From the NCBI GenBank assembly GCA_009602725.1, contig WELB01000272.1, forward strand, positions 110,895 through 157,908: a DNA stretch of 47,014 nt, given 5' to 3'. The stretch comes from Spirogloea muscicola (Eukaryota > Streptophyta > Zygnematophyceae > Spirogloeales > Spirogloeaceae). A program made the position numbers and the translations under genes. Of this stretch, positions 27,661 through 38,504 are shown one piece after another; position 1 is the first letter of the stretch; the number at the start of each line of letters is the position of its first letter. The notes under the pieces were generated by a model. The model saw nothing but the letters and a program-made list of their open reading frames with translations, did no database searches and was not told where the DNA came from.

Positions 27661-28500
27661 TGGCCGCTCTTCTTCTCGGAAGAGTCTCCTTCTATCTTCT
27701 TTCTCGGGCTGGCTTCTCACACCTGCTCGCGCAGGTGTACCGCGTGCGCGTGGCCATCTCGCTGCAGAGGTCAATGGCCCGCGCGCTGCACCTGCGTGCC
27801 GGCAGAGCAGAGAAAGCGCGCTCGCCCATTGAGGATAGGGGCTGGAAAAGCTGCCCAAAAAAGAATGAACAAAGTACGAGAAGGGGGCCAAGGGGAAGCG
27901 CTAAGGAAAAGAAGCACAAAAAGAAACAAAGCAGCTACGAGTCACTCAGTAACCCCGGCTAAGCAGCGGCAGAGCCCTCGCTTAGCCCCTATCCTCAATG
28001 GGCGAGCACTTCCTCGCTGCTGCCTCTGGCTCTGGCCAGGGGACCCACTTTCGGGAGCCTAGCTTCTCTGATGTGCGGCTGCTTAGCACCAGTTAATTTG
28101 GCCGCGCTTTCTTAGCAAGGATTATTGAGTGATTCGTAACTGCTGTTTCTTTCTGTGCTTGTTTTTCTTAGCGCTTCCTCTTGACCCCCTTCTCGTACTT
28201 TGTTTATTCTCTTGTCCAGCCCCTATCCTCAATGGGCGAGCGCTTTCTTCTTGTCCATTCCTTTGGGCTGGCCTTTCCCAGCCACGAGTCAATCTGGCCG
28301 CGCTTTCTCTTTGTTCTTACTTTCACAGCCCTCGGCCCCCTTTGGAGCCTGCTGGCCGCGCTCTGGCTGCAACCTCTGGCTACAGACGAACAAAGAGTGA
28401 GCTCTTCCCCTGGCCCCCTTCTCGTACTTCGTTGAATCTTTTTTGGGCTGGCTTTTCCAGCCCCTATCCTCAACGGGCGCGCCCTTTCTCTTTCTTCCAA
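27661..28500. mobile_element. cluster of nested or rearranged LINE-like fragments
   Basis: Several pieces of the same family in both orientations. At 27725-27810 (+) is an LAQVYRVRVAISLQRSMARA segment cut off at AGRA. At 27810-27965 (-) is a 3' UTR with the CGCCCATTGAGGATAGGGGC end. At 27985-28260 (+) are AAASGSGQGTHFREP and SDVRLL, followed by a 3' UTR. At 28245-28320 and 28380-28500 (+) are further tails with GGGCTGGC hairpins and CCTATCCTCAAYGGGCG ends. No copy is intact. Confidence 0.65.
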
Positions 28501-29850
28501 AGGGTGGCGGGGGCTATGAACAGGAGCTGTGTAAAGCCAGCCCAGAAAGAATGGACAAGGTCCAAGAGTGCCGAAAGGCGCAAATACCACACAGCTATGC
28601 AAGAAAGGACCAAGAAAGGACGCTTCCAGGAGAGGGCGGTGGCTGGGAGAGGCCAGCCCACAAATATAGATTGAACAAACTCGAAGGGGCCAGGCAAAGC
28701 TCTAAAGCGCACGGAACCAAGGTGCTACGAAACACTCAGTGACCCCTGTTGAGCAGCCAGGGGACAGGCTTACCCAGGAACTAGTTTCTCTGACCTGCGG
28801 CTGCTCAATGTTGAGCGCCCAGTGGCCACTTGAGTTACTATCGTTCTTTCTCCTGGGCTGGCCGATCACAGCCATCGCCCTGTACTGGAAGAGTCTTCCT
28901 TACGTGAGTCGCTGTGTGCTTTCTGGCCCCTTCGGACTTCGTTGGTTATTCTTCTGGGCTGGCCAAACACAGCCAGGCCCAAAGAAAGCCTCTTCCAAAA
29001 GAGGGCGATGGCGATGATTGGCCAGCGCAAAAAGAGGAATGAAAGCCTCGAAGGGGCCAGAAAAGCGCTAGAGCACACAGCGACTTGAGTGGCCACTGGG
29101 TGTTCAGTAGTCAGAGGAAGTAGTCTCCGGGTAGCAGGTCCCAAGTTTATAGCCAAACACTGCAGCCAAAGCGCGACCGGCATGCATATGCAACGCGTGT
29201 GCCATTGACCGCTGCAGCCATACTGACAGGCGCATGCGGTAGACCTGGCGAGAGAGCCCAAACAATTGAATATCGGGCCCTGGCCGCCCCGGCAGCCCCA
29301 CTTCGCTCTCCCACCCTCTGCCCGCCTTCTCCTTGAAAGGAAAATTCCGTGTATTAGAAACAAATGTAGTCCAAATGGCCAAGTACGAAGGCAAGCACAT
29401 CTAAAGATCTACATAATCTACAGCAGATTGACCCGCTCACTAACCACGGGTCAAAACATGAAGGTCACCAATTGATGCATGAATACTAGATGCAAGAAAC
29501 GGAGCCCTTCTGCCACCAACTAGAGCTCCAAAGGGAAGCGCCTCCTACTTTTTAACGCCGCCTCCTCCCTAGCCGAAGGAAGTGGCTTCTGCAACAAAGT
29601 GCGAGGGCTGTGAAAAGCCAGCCCATAAGATGGACAAGGTCCGAAAGGCCGAGAGGCGCTAAGATGACACAGCTAATTAAGGGGCTACCACGACTGGGAG
29701 CTCAGTCTCCCCTAGTCAGCAGCCGCAAGTCAGAGTAAGCTGCAGCTGGAGAAGAGTCACCGCGATGAAACCCAGAATCAGCAGCTAAAGCGCGGCCTGC
29801 CCTACCCCACTCGCTCTTTATCTCCCCCTCCCCCTCTCTACTCCCTCCCT
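28501..29850 (-). mobile_element. cluster of older LINE-like fragments, mainly minus strand
   Basis: Diverged copies read mainly on the minus strand: 3' UTR pieces with AGCCAGCCC hairpins at 28540-28740 and 28960-29090, and a coding remnant at 29104-29260 (QVYRMRLSVWLQRSMAHALH, AGRALAAVFGYKLG). A second copy at 29590-29810 has AGRALAADSGFHRG and YSDLRLLTRGD. Plus-strand hairpins of the GGGCTGGCC...CACAGCC type lie at 28855-28875 and 28957-28980. Nothing else recognisable is in this stretch. Confidence 0.6.
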
Positions 29851-29994
29851 CCTTCCTGTTGATTATAGAAATATGGTGAATTAGTGGGTTGGTAGAATCA
29901 CCCATTCTGCTCATCCTGCTAGGTCGATGAGAGTCTCCCTGGATAAGGGAGGCCCCGGCAGATGACAAGATGGACCCAAAACAATCTTGTGGCT

Positions 29995-30130
29995 CTGTGT
30001 GCGGCGAGGCGGCGCTGTGTGTGCGACTAGGCGGCGCTGCGTGCGCGACAGCTCTGTGTGCGGCAAGGCGTTGCTGTGTGTGCGGCCAGGTGGAGCTGAG
30101 TGCTCGCCGGCTCTGTGTGTAATCAGGCAA
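29995..30130 (+). repeat. minisatellite, about 25-bp GTGTGCGGC-type unit
   Basis: Five or so imperfect units of the form GCTSTGTGTGCGRCNAGGCG (about 22-28 bp each) follow one another. No coding signal. Confidence 0.6.
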
Positions 30131-30339
30131 GCCTTTGTGTTACTCTGAACTCTTTGTGACCATGTCTGCGTCTGCATCTGCGCCAAGACGGGGACGGTCT
30201 GACGGTCTGCTGGTCCTCTCACATCAAGACAGGAAGTGGCTGTAAGACATGAAGGACAGGTACAGGATTTAGATCGTGAACAGCAGATTCAGGTTGCAGG
30301 ACAAGAAAGGAGAGGGCAGGCGGAGCAAGAAAACTTTCA

Positions 30340-31020
<681 letters not shown>

Positions 31021-31932
31021 GCCCCTAAAATTGCCCTTCATCCACAGACTGACGAAGTTCGCGCTGGCATTTGCAGCTTGCTTAGGACAAAATATCGTAC
31101 GCCGCGCTGGCATCTGCAGCTTGCTTGTCGTGCTCTCCCCAGAAGCAGGTCAGGGCAGTGATACTTTCAGACAAATATTGGCCTTTCATACCAAGATACT
31201 TGAACATGCATTGCAAGGGGATGGCAGCCCAAAAATGCACCTATGAGAATGCAGCTGCCCATCAGCACCAGCCAGGACAGCCTTGCCCTATGCTGCCCAC
31301 ATAAGCTTCCCCGCGGCAGTGGACTCAGCCTGCACTGCAAACCCAACCTGCAACGTAGCACGTCACGCTATTGTTACTGAAAGGCTTCTAATTGCAGCAC
31401 CTTGCCATTGCCAAGTGAATTGCTAGCACTGTACAAGCTTTTGGGCTCATCCGCGCAATATTGTCTGAGCTACGTAAGTCACCATTGCTCGAATGCAAAC
31501 AATGATTTCAACCAATAACTGCATTGCTGCCATAATCATGTATGGCCAAGATTGAATTGCTCTGTGTATCTGCTTGGAAGGAAGCAACCAATCAGGGAGT
31601 GGTACTTGACCACTGTGATCTTCAATGTAAGCTCTGTGCCAGCTTAATACATTGTCAAAGAAGTTTGCAAGTATATGGACAACAGCAGCTTTAAATACTG
31701 CGAGGAGGAAACTTCAACTGTGCTCTATCCAAACGTCATAAGAAGCATGCAAGTACATGGACAACATCAGAAGCTTCAGAAACTGCAAGGGGTTGAACCA
31801 AAGGCAAAGCCTGCCATCACCTCTGCTTGTTCTCCACCTATAGGGTCTCCTGCTCATGCAGAGCTCCTTCCATGAAAGGTTGTGCTGAAGTCCCATATCA
31901 TGTCTGCTGTACAGTCAGCTCGACCTGTCTAT
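31021..31932. other. intergenic downstream of exonuclease V, no recognised gene
   Basis: AT-balanced sequence with only short open frames and no motif I can name. A short repeat of GCGCTGGCATYTGCAGCTTG occurs at about 31061 and 31103. It likely includes the 3' UTR of the minus-strand exonuclease gene. Confidence 0.5.
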
Positions 31933-34900
31933 CTACTCTGAAGAAGCCGCAGGGCAGATGCCAGCAAAATGACAGTGGCGACACTTCCACTCATCGCCGA
32001 ACGACACAAAGCTCGGCGGCCGACCGCCGCGCCAGTACTGCATGTGCCAAGCAAGCAGGTCCTGGAGCCACTCTGGGTCATGCTCAAAATGGTGCTCCCC
32101 AAGCAAGGACTTGTCTCCCTGCCACTCATACCTGGCGCACACATACCGCTTGAGGCGTTTGAGGAGAGCATCATGTGAGCCCGGACAGCAATGGCTAAGG
32201 TTCAGAAGCATGATAAGCAAGGACTGGAGTTGTGGTGCAGATGGCTACAGCTGACTTCCTTCTGCTTGTTGTCCTTGGTAGCTTCTACAACAGCTAAAGT
32301 AGGTTGAATGGTGCACATTTGACTGAAGTACCTCAGCAGCAGCGAGTCATGCGAGAGCGGGACCCTTTTACACTCCTCCAAGAAGACAGCGACGACGTCT
32401 TGCAAGACCAAGACCTGCACCGAGGCAATGCCATGCTAAGTCAGGCCGATGCAGCTGTGTGGTGCAGGGCCGGCGGCAACAACCACATCAAAGCTCTGCA
32501 GCATGAGATGAAACAATACATGACCTTGTCACTTAGAGATGGCCAGACACATACGCATGGCAAACCCACCCACTGGCCCACTAAATCACTTGGAGCAAGC
32601 TGTGTGCCAATCAGAGTGCACATATGGTAATCAGCTTGTAGGGTTGCAGGCCGGGTGAAGGGCAAATCACTGAGAGACCACTCACATGCCTGTCTTGTAT
32701 CATACCAAGAGCATACTCCACGACTTCAAATGAGAGGGGCTGCTCCCACTTGAGAGAGAAGCTTTGGAAGAAGGACGCAACTGGGAACTGGCCGGTAATC
32801 AGCCGGTCAAGCAGAAGCTTGTAGCACATAAGCTGCAGCCTGCCCGAGAGATGGAAGGAACACTGTGAGCTGGAGTAAATTACCATTAGCCAGAACTGCA
32901 CGTGGCAATAATGGGGCTACTGAATTGGCAACTAAGGGGATGATGGGTTCCTCAAAAGATCCACAAGCTCAATGCCATGATGTCTTCCTTGTGAAGCCTT
33001 GAAGAAAGCTCTACTTCTGATGGCTGACCTATTGTTACGCATCTGAGCCGCGCGTGGTGGGGTGGGCTGCTTCCTTGTCTTCGTTTCAACGAGCAATGGT
33101 CGCTTTATATCAGTATGTGCAGCAGATGCTTCGGAGTGATTGTGCTGCAGCTGCTGCCCGTCCACCATCCTCAGCTCGTCAATGATCCCCACCATCCAGG
33201 TGCCTTCGATGACGCCGAGGCTGCCCCCAGGTACACGAATCGATCAAATGCAAAACGAGATGCTACAATGTCATGGCTTGGCCTACGGGTGCTGTTCAAC
33301 ACAGTGTATCTGACGAGCAACTAGAAGACCAATTGTGTATAATGTCTCGGGGCGCATTGCACTGTTGAGGTGTGTTTGCTCAGAACTTGAGTTGCAGGCG
33401 AGATCAAGGAGAAAGGGCTTACACGCAGAGCTCACGAGTGAGGCCCTCCATTGAAAGCTGGCGGAGTCCCGAAATGGTGTCAAGGAGGCGCACAGCCCAT
33501 TTGTCCTCCACCGTGACAACCTTCACTTCCACAGCAACCTTCACCTGGGAACATGAGCAAACGGGATGGGCTCAAGGTGATGGGAACGCCCGGGCAGTCT
33601 GTCCTGGGTAGCCACAGTAGCAAGTTGCTGCAGGGACGGCCATCTGGCCAAAAAGGATCCTGGCTGACCTCCGCTTCCATCTCTGCGTGCCGGGAGCTCC
33701 CCATCTGCATTGCAAGCGTCGGGGCCGGCGCGCCCTGCACAAAGCTAAACTCCACCTGCCTCTCGCACCACTCCTGCAGAGATTAACAAGAGCCTCGCCT
33801 AAGGTCTCATCTCAGAGTGACTCACCACAGCACATGCATCACGGTGTGCGGACGAGCCGCAAGGTTAGCATAGTCTGGTGAGGCCTGTGTTAGCAGCACC
33901 GCACTCTGCAATCCGGTCGGGAGCTTACTGAGGCAGTAAAGTCGGTGACGGCAAGACCCCGGCGGCGGCGATACAGTTCCAGTGGTGACGAGCGGCAGCG
34001 ACCACTAATGTCCTCAACGTCTGCAACAGCCATGACTGCCGCTCTGCTGTGCGACTCATCACTATTGCTCGCCCGAGCAGGCCTCTGGCTGCTTGCCTCT
34101 GCCGCAGTTTGCGACACTGAAGGTCGGGGTGCCGCAACAGCTAACACTTGCTCAACATTGGGCTCCTCGGCAACGAGGCTGCATTCCGCCCTCCGCTCCT
34201 GTGCTGTGATCTCCCTAACAATCAGGTGCACATCCGACATGGCATCCTGGGGGCCAACCAATGCCAGCACACGAGGGTGCCATGGTGCTGCCACAGGCGC
34301 TTCCACTTCCGAGGGAGGCGAGGGGGGGGCTTCCTGCGGCGAATGCTTCAGCCGCTGCTGCCACGGCAACATCTTTTGGAGGCCACTGTGCGCGCCAGAG
34401 CCCACAACAGGGACAGCTCCTGCGACGGCCGTGGCGGCTGTGGCGACCTCGTCCAGGCCCGTGGCAATGAGGGCGGGCGCTTCCGGCGGCGAATGCTTCG
34501 GTCGCTGCTGCCACAGCAACATCTTTGGGAGGCCATTGTGCGCGCCAGAGCCCACAACAGGGACAGCTCCTGCGACGGCCGTGGCGGCTGTGGCGACCTC
34601 GTCCAGGCCCGTGGCAATGAGGGCGTCTGTGAGCGTCATCAACGTCGGCCTTGCCTGGTCGTCGAGCCTGCCGTTGCCCCCGAGGTGGGCTCCGCATGCT
34701 GCTGTTGCAGCCGCCGCTGGGTCGCCGAGGGCCCATGTCAGGGATCGGCGGGCGCCCAATGGCGGCCTGCGGCGCCGCGACGACGGCATGGCCGGAGAGG
34801 CCGGCGACGAGAAGCAGAAGGGGGCGGCCGCGGCGTCGGCTGCATCACCATGGAGGGTACGGCACACGGGAGCGGCAGCACAGGCTGTCAGCGCGTGCGC

Positions 34901-35273
34901 TCCACGAAGCACAGCAACGACAGCAACGGCGGCTGGTGAGCGTCGGCAGCGGGCCCACTTCCCCAGAATACTGCTCAGTGGCAATGGCAGCGAGGCTCTC
35001 ACTCGGGCTATTTGGTGACCCACGTGGCGGCGGGGCAGGCGGCGTGGAAGACGCTCGCCGGCGGCAGTCCTGCTCGAAGGCGTTGGCGCTCCATGGCGGC
35101 TCGACTGGCGCAAGGGGCAGCCGCCGATCGCCGCGGACGGCAGCGGCGTCGGCGAGTGCCCCGGGCGGCCGGGCCAGCGACGCGAGCAGCGCCGCAGCCT
35201 CGGCGTCGCGCAGCGCGGCGTCGATGGCGGCCAGCTCCTCGTCCGGCACCACCTCGAAGGCCACCGCCCCCAT
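31933..35273 (-). CDS. EXO5: exonuclease V (EXO5/Dem1 family), likely organellar, 8 or more exons
   Basis: Single-strand-specific 5' exonuclease with a 4Fe-4S cluster (family knowledge). Confident minus-strand exons: ...-33929, 33773-33669, 33544-33423, 33220-33029, 32839-32686, 32414-32332, 32131-31933 (TAG). Visible blocks: PLELYRRRRGLAVTDFTAS, EWCERQVEFSF (first cluster Cys), SSRHAEMEAE, EDKWAVRLLD, SMEGLTREL, GTWMVGIIDELRM (catalytic Asp), LLVETKTR (E-x-K of the PD-(D/E)xK fold), AAQMRNNRLQLMCYKLLLDR, LLLRYEWQGDKSLLGEHHFE and WKCRHCHFAGICP (last three cluster Cys, spacing x2 and x5). All four cluster cysteines are present. The N-terminus is extended; a start at 35273 gives AVAFEVVPDEELAAIDAAL, which fits the plant EXO5 start. 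A frame change between about 35000 and 34850 needs an intron I could not place. The extension carries a 50-residue tandem repeat. Confidence 0.87.
34325..34624 (-). repeat. two in-frame 150-bp tandem units in the EXO5 N-terminal extension
   Basis: Units at about 34325-34474 and 34475-34624 encode 50 residues each. Both start ALIATGLDEVATAATAVAGA and differ at a handful of residues, for example AHNGLPKMLL against AHSGLQKMLP. The unit length is a multiple of three, so the frame is kept. Confidence 0.85.
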
Positions 35274-35479
35274 GCCGCCGCCGCCGCCGCAGCCGCCGCC
35301 GTCGTGGTGGCTAAACACGACTGGCAGGCCAAAGGCGACCGCCGCCACCGCCGCCGAGGCAATAGGCGCAGTCCGGGGCCGACGATGCCGCCGCGGCCGC
35401 CGCCGCCGTAATGGCGTGGCGCACAAGAGTGTGCAAGCTTCGTCTTGTGGGCCCCTCGTGTACTTCTCTTGCGTTGCTC

Positions 35480-36300
35480 TCTGCGTGCCGCTCGTGCTCT
35501 GACTGCAGCCTCTGGCCACGAACAGGAGACCATGCTACCAAGAGATCAGTTTTTCTGATCCGAGGCTGCTCATAAGGGATACTGAGCACCCAGTGGCACT
35601 TGAGTCGTTATGTTCTTCAGCGCTTTTCTGGACCCATGGATGATGAACAAAGGTCCGAAGGGCCTAAAGAAGTTGGCTTATCCAAGGAAGAAGAAGCTCG
35701 CCCAAAGAGAAAATGCGTGTATATTAAGAGATGGGGAGGCCATGTGTGGCCAAGTACAAAGGCAAGCACATTGGACAAATGTACGTCACCTGCTGCTAAG
35801 CTGACCCGCTCAGTAACCACGAGTCAGCACATAGAGGTCGCTAGCTGACGCTCGAATACCGGACGGCAATTGACTAGCTCTTGTGCCAGCAGCTAAGGCT
35901 CGACCAGCTTTCTGATGCAGAGCATACGCCTGAGCTCGTTGCAGACAGGGGGGGCAAGGGCTGTGAACAGCCAGCCCGAAAAGAATTGACAAGGTCCAAA
36001 GGGGCCAATAAGCTGTGTCTCAGAACTTGCCCGGTAGGATGAATGATTTAGTGACCACGAGTGAGGAGCCGCAAATTCCAAAGACTAGCAGCCGCAGAGA
36101 AATAGCTTGTCGAAATTGACAGCAGTGGCTGTGAGAGGCCAACCCAAAGGAATAAACAAGGTCTGAAAGGGCCGGTTGGCGCAAAAAGCAGGATACTAGT
36201 CTGTAAGGCGCCAGCAAATGGGCTCTCAGTCAGTAAGCGTAAGTCTGAAAAGGTAGAGGGTGGAAAGCGTCGCCCTGACGGAACCACGAGGCAGCAGCCA
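35480..36300. mobile_element. LINE-like fragments in both orientations
   Basis: A plus-strand relic at about 35490-35640 (CTGACTGCAGCCTCTGGCCA, GAGGCTGCTCATAAGGGATA) is followed by minus-strand copies. At 35810-35960 is AGRALAAGTRASQLPSG ending in YVLTRGY, then tails with AACAGCCAGCCCG (about 35967) and GAGAGGCCAACCC (about 36130), and a further copy near 36220-36300 (FSDLRLL). All are short and diverged. Confidence 0.55.
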
Positions 36301-36364
36301 AGATGCGGCCTGCACGCAAGTGAACGGCGAAGGCAAGGGACCTCTGGATGCGCACCGTGAGCCT

Positions 36365-37000
36365 TCTCTCTCTGGCTTGCGCAGCGGGGTTGCTCTCTGA
36401 CCCAGTCTCCCTGACCTGAGGCTGCTTAGCAGGGGTAACTGAGTGCTTCGTAGCTGCTTAGATGCTTCTGTGCTTGTTTTCTTAGTGCTTCCCCTGGCCC
36501 CTTCTCGTCCTTTGTTCATTCCTTTTTGGGCTGGCTCTTTCCAGCCCCTATCCTCAATGGGCGAGCCCTTCTTCTTCCTCCCCTCAGCTCATTCGACTTC
36601 CTATGCTGACACGGCGTACTAAGAGCGCCCTGTCTGCCTAGCCTGGTGCTCCGCTAATACAGTCGGGGAGAGCCACATTGTCTGCAGGGAGATTGCCAGG
36701 CGCATCCTGAACACTTGAGCAAGCGACCCGGAGACCAATTCCCCTGACGAAAGCCAGAGGCTGCAGCGAGAGCACGGCCAGCTCTGGCTGCAGCCTCCAG
36801 CGGCCTTGCACGCAGGGTTTCTTCTGCTGGAGGCCGGGAAGAAATTCGCGTGGCTGGCCATCCACAGCTCCCTCCTCCTTTTCCTAGCCTTTGGCTCCGT
36901 CATGAACACCTGTATGCATCGGCTGATGTCTTAATACTATGCATCTGGCTGGCAGTTTACAGCCGATTCTTCAATATCAGCAGCCGCATTCTCTTTTGTC
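36365..37000. mobile_element. composite of LINE-like fragments
   Basis: At 36365-36580 (+) is a tail from CTTGCGCAGCGGGGTTGC through GAGGCTGCTTAGCAG to the hairpin GGGCTGGCTCTTTCCAGCCC and CCTATCCTCAATGGGCGAG. At 36580-36650 (+) is the second tail type (GCCCTGTCTGCCTAGCCT). At about 36690-36780 (-) is a coding remnant GSLAQVFRMRLAISLQ. At 36880-36990 (+) is the second tail type again (GGCTCCGTCATGAACACCTG, ATCTGGCTGGC...CAGCC). Confidence 0.6.
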
Positions 37001-37339
37001 CGCCCCTTCCCAACCCGACCGTTGAGGCGCCCGCGCTTGCCCCCCGCGCCGCAGCCGCCGCCGCTGCGGCGGCGGCGGCGGTCCTTTCGCCCCCCCGCTG
37101 CCGCCGGCTGGCGAGCTGTCGCCGACGAGCTCATGGCCGCGCCAAGTCCCGGGGCTTCTACGGGCGCCACGCTCAAGGAAGCGCCAGACCCTGCCCTCCC
37201 CCCTCCGGGTGCCTCGCCGCTGCCGAGTTCCCCCGGTCACCCTCTGCTGGGCAGCGGTTCCCCGTGCCTGCGCCAGCGGCAGCTGCTCCTCCCGATGCTT
37301 CAAGCCCCGCGGCGGCGGCCTTGGGCGGCCCGGGCTCCT
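37001..37339. other. GC-rich intergenic segment
   Basis: CGG/GCC-rich sequence with overlapping open frames in both directions and no domain. It may be a relic of a coding leader, but I cannot support a gene. Confidence 0.35.
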
Positions 37340-37570
37340 CTGTTCCGTCTCGCTGCAGAGGTCTATGGCCCCGGCGTTGCACCTTCGTGCCGGCAGAGCC
37401 CTCGCTGCTGCCTCTGGCTCTGGCCAGGGGACCCACTTCAACGAGCCTAGCATCTCCGACCTGCGGCTGCTTAGCAGAGGTTGCTGAGTGATTCTCCAGT
37501 AGCTCTTTGGATTTCGTCCAATCTTTTTTGGCTGGCTTCTGCCAGCCCCTCTCTTCCATGGGCGAGCTCA
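37340..37570 (+). mobile_element. 5'-truncated LINE-like copy
   Basis: Encodes SLQRSMAPALHLRAGRALAA, ASGSGQGTHFNEPS and ISDLRLLSRGC before a TGA, then a shortened 3' UTR ending in TTGGCTGGC-TTCT-GCCAGCCC and CTCTCTTCCATGGGCGAG. It is very close to the copies at 27164-27660 and 46800-47014. Confidence 0.68.
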
Positions 37571-37740
37571 TTCTTCTGTTCCGGCGGGAGCCGAGCTCGT
37601 CCTCCCCTACCAAGCGCCTCCTGTCTTCACGGGCAGCGACGGCCTCAGTACGAGCGAGGTTCTGCCCCTTCGGCCACCCAACTCTTGGCGGACGCAGCAC
37701 CACCGGCCCTCCTCCCCCCCCTGCCATCCCCCCTGCTATT

Positions 37741-38122
37741 GCTGCTTCCTCACCCTCCTCTAGCAGCTCCACAAGCGGTACAGGTCGAGTCGACATGGCC
37801 CCCGTCAGCACGGCTCCCCCCGCTCTGTGGCACCTCCGGCCCTCCTTCCTGCCATTGCTGCTTCCTTACCCTCCTCTAGCAGCTCCACAATCAATGGGCG
37901 AGCACTTTCTTCTCCACAAGCGGTACAGGTCGAGTCGACATGGCCCCCGTCAGCACGGCTCCCCCCGCTCTGTGGCACCTCCGGCCCTCCTTCCTGCCAT
38001 TGCTGCTTCCTTACCCTCCTCTAGCAGCTCCACAAGCGGTACAGGTCGAGTCGACGGCCCCCGTCAGAACTTTCTCCCGTCAGCACGGCTCCCCCCGCTC
38101 TGTGGCACCACCCGGCCCTCCT
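37741..38122 (+). repeat. three tandem copies of a 116-bp unit
   Basis: Units 37741-37856, 37857-38001 and 38002 to about 38118 start GCTGCTTCCTYACCCTCCTC and contain CAAGCGGTACAGGTCGAGTC. Unit 2 is longer by exactly 29 bp, which is a 22-bp insertion plus a 7-bp duplicated target. Unit 3 carries small internal differences. Open frames run through it (SSSSSTSGTGRVD), but coding is not established. Confidence 0.88.
37890..37911 (+). mobile_element. 22-bp LINE-like 3' terminus with 7-bp target-site duplication
   Basis: The 22 bp (core CAATGGGCGAGCACTTTC) match the last bases of the LINE-like tail seen at 28230-28250, 36555-36575 and (reverse) 46800-46830. They are flanked by CTCCACA at 37883-37889 and 37912-37918. 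Tandem units 1 and 3 preserve the empty site with a single CTCCACA. Confidence 0.85.
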
Positions 38123-38189
38123 AGTACAGAGCGTCATTTTATGTAGCCAAATTCGTTGCGCAGCATTCTTTGCACTTTCTGCATTTTCT

Positions 38190-38262
38190 GCCTGAACAAT
38201 GTCTTGGCTTGAATTGGGCCTCGCTTCAATTTAATCCGCACCGCGCGCCTTTTCTCTCTTTT
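38190..38262 (+). repeat. small dispersed repeat, copy 2
   Basis: Same element as 27096-27163 (GCCTGAACAATGTCTTGGCT, then CCGCGCGCCTTTTCTCTC). TTTTC is present just before and just after and could be a target-site duplication. It lies about 250 bp upstream of the CH-LysM gene. Confidence 0.65.
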
Positions 38263-38504
38263 CGGTGATCCGGTAACCCCCAAGCCGGGCAACAGCCGGA
38301 ATCTTAGCCAGGTGGCGCTAGCGCGGAAGGGACATCCACTCCCCTCGGCGTCCCATTGATGCAACCCTTGCCTTCGCCTTCTGACGGGACGGCGGGCTGG
38401 TTGCAGAGCGTGCCCCCACGGGCTCTCCTCCCCCCCCCCCCCCCGGAACTCCCCGCGCCAGCAGCGGCAGGCGCGGCGGGCAGCCAGCTGTGCGCGCGGC
38501 CGCC

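Noticed and set aside
27216-27962. 248-codon plus-strand open frame
   Set aside because: It is a mosaic of repeat fragments in both orientations. Only LAQVYRVRVAISLQ is in the element's true frame.
29995-30130. Possible CRISPR-like array
   Set aside because: The units are contiguous and imperfect with no spacers, and the sequence is eukaryotic. It is a minisatellite.
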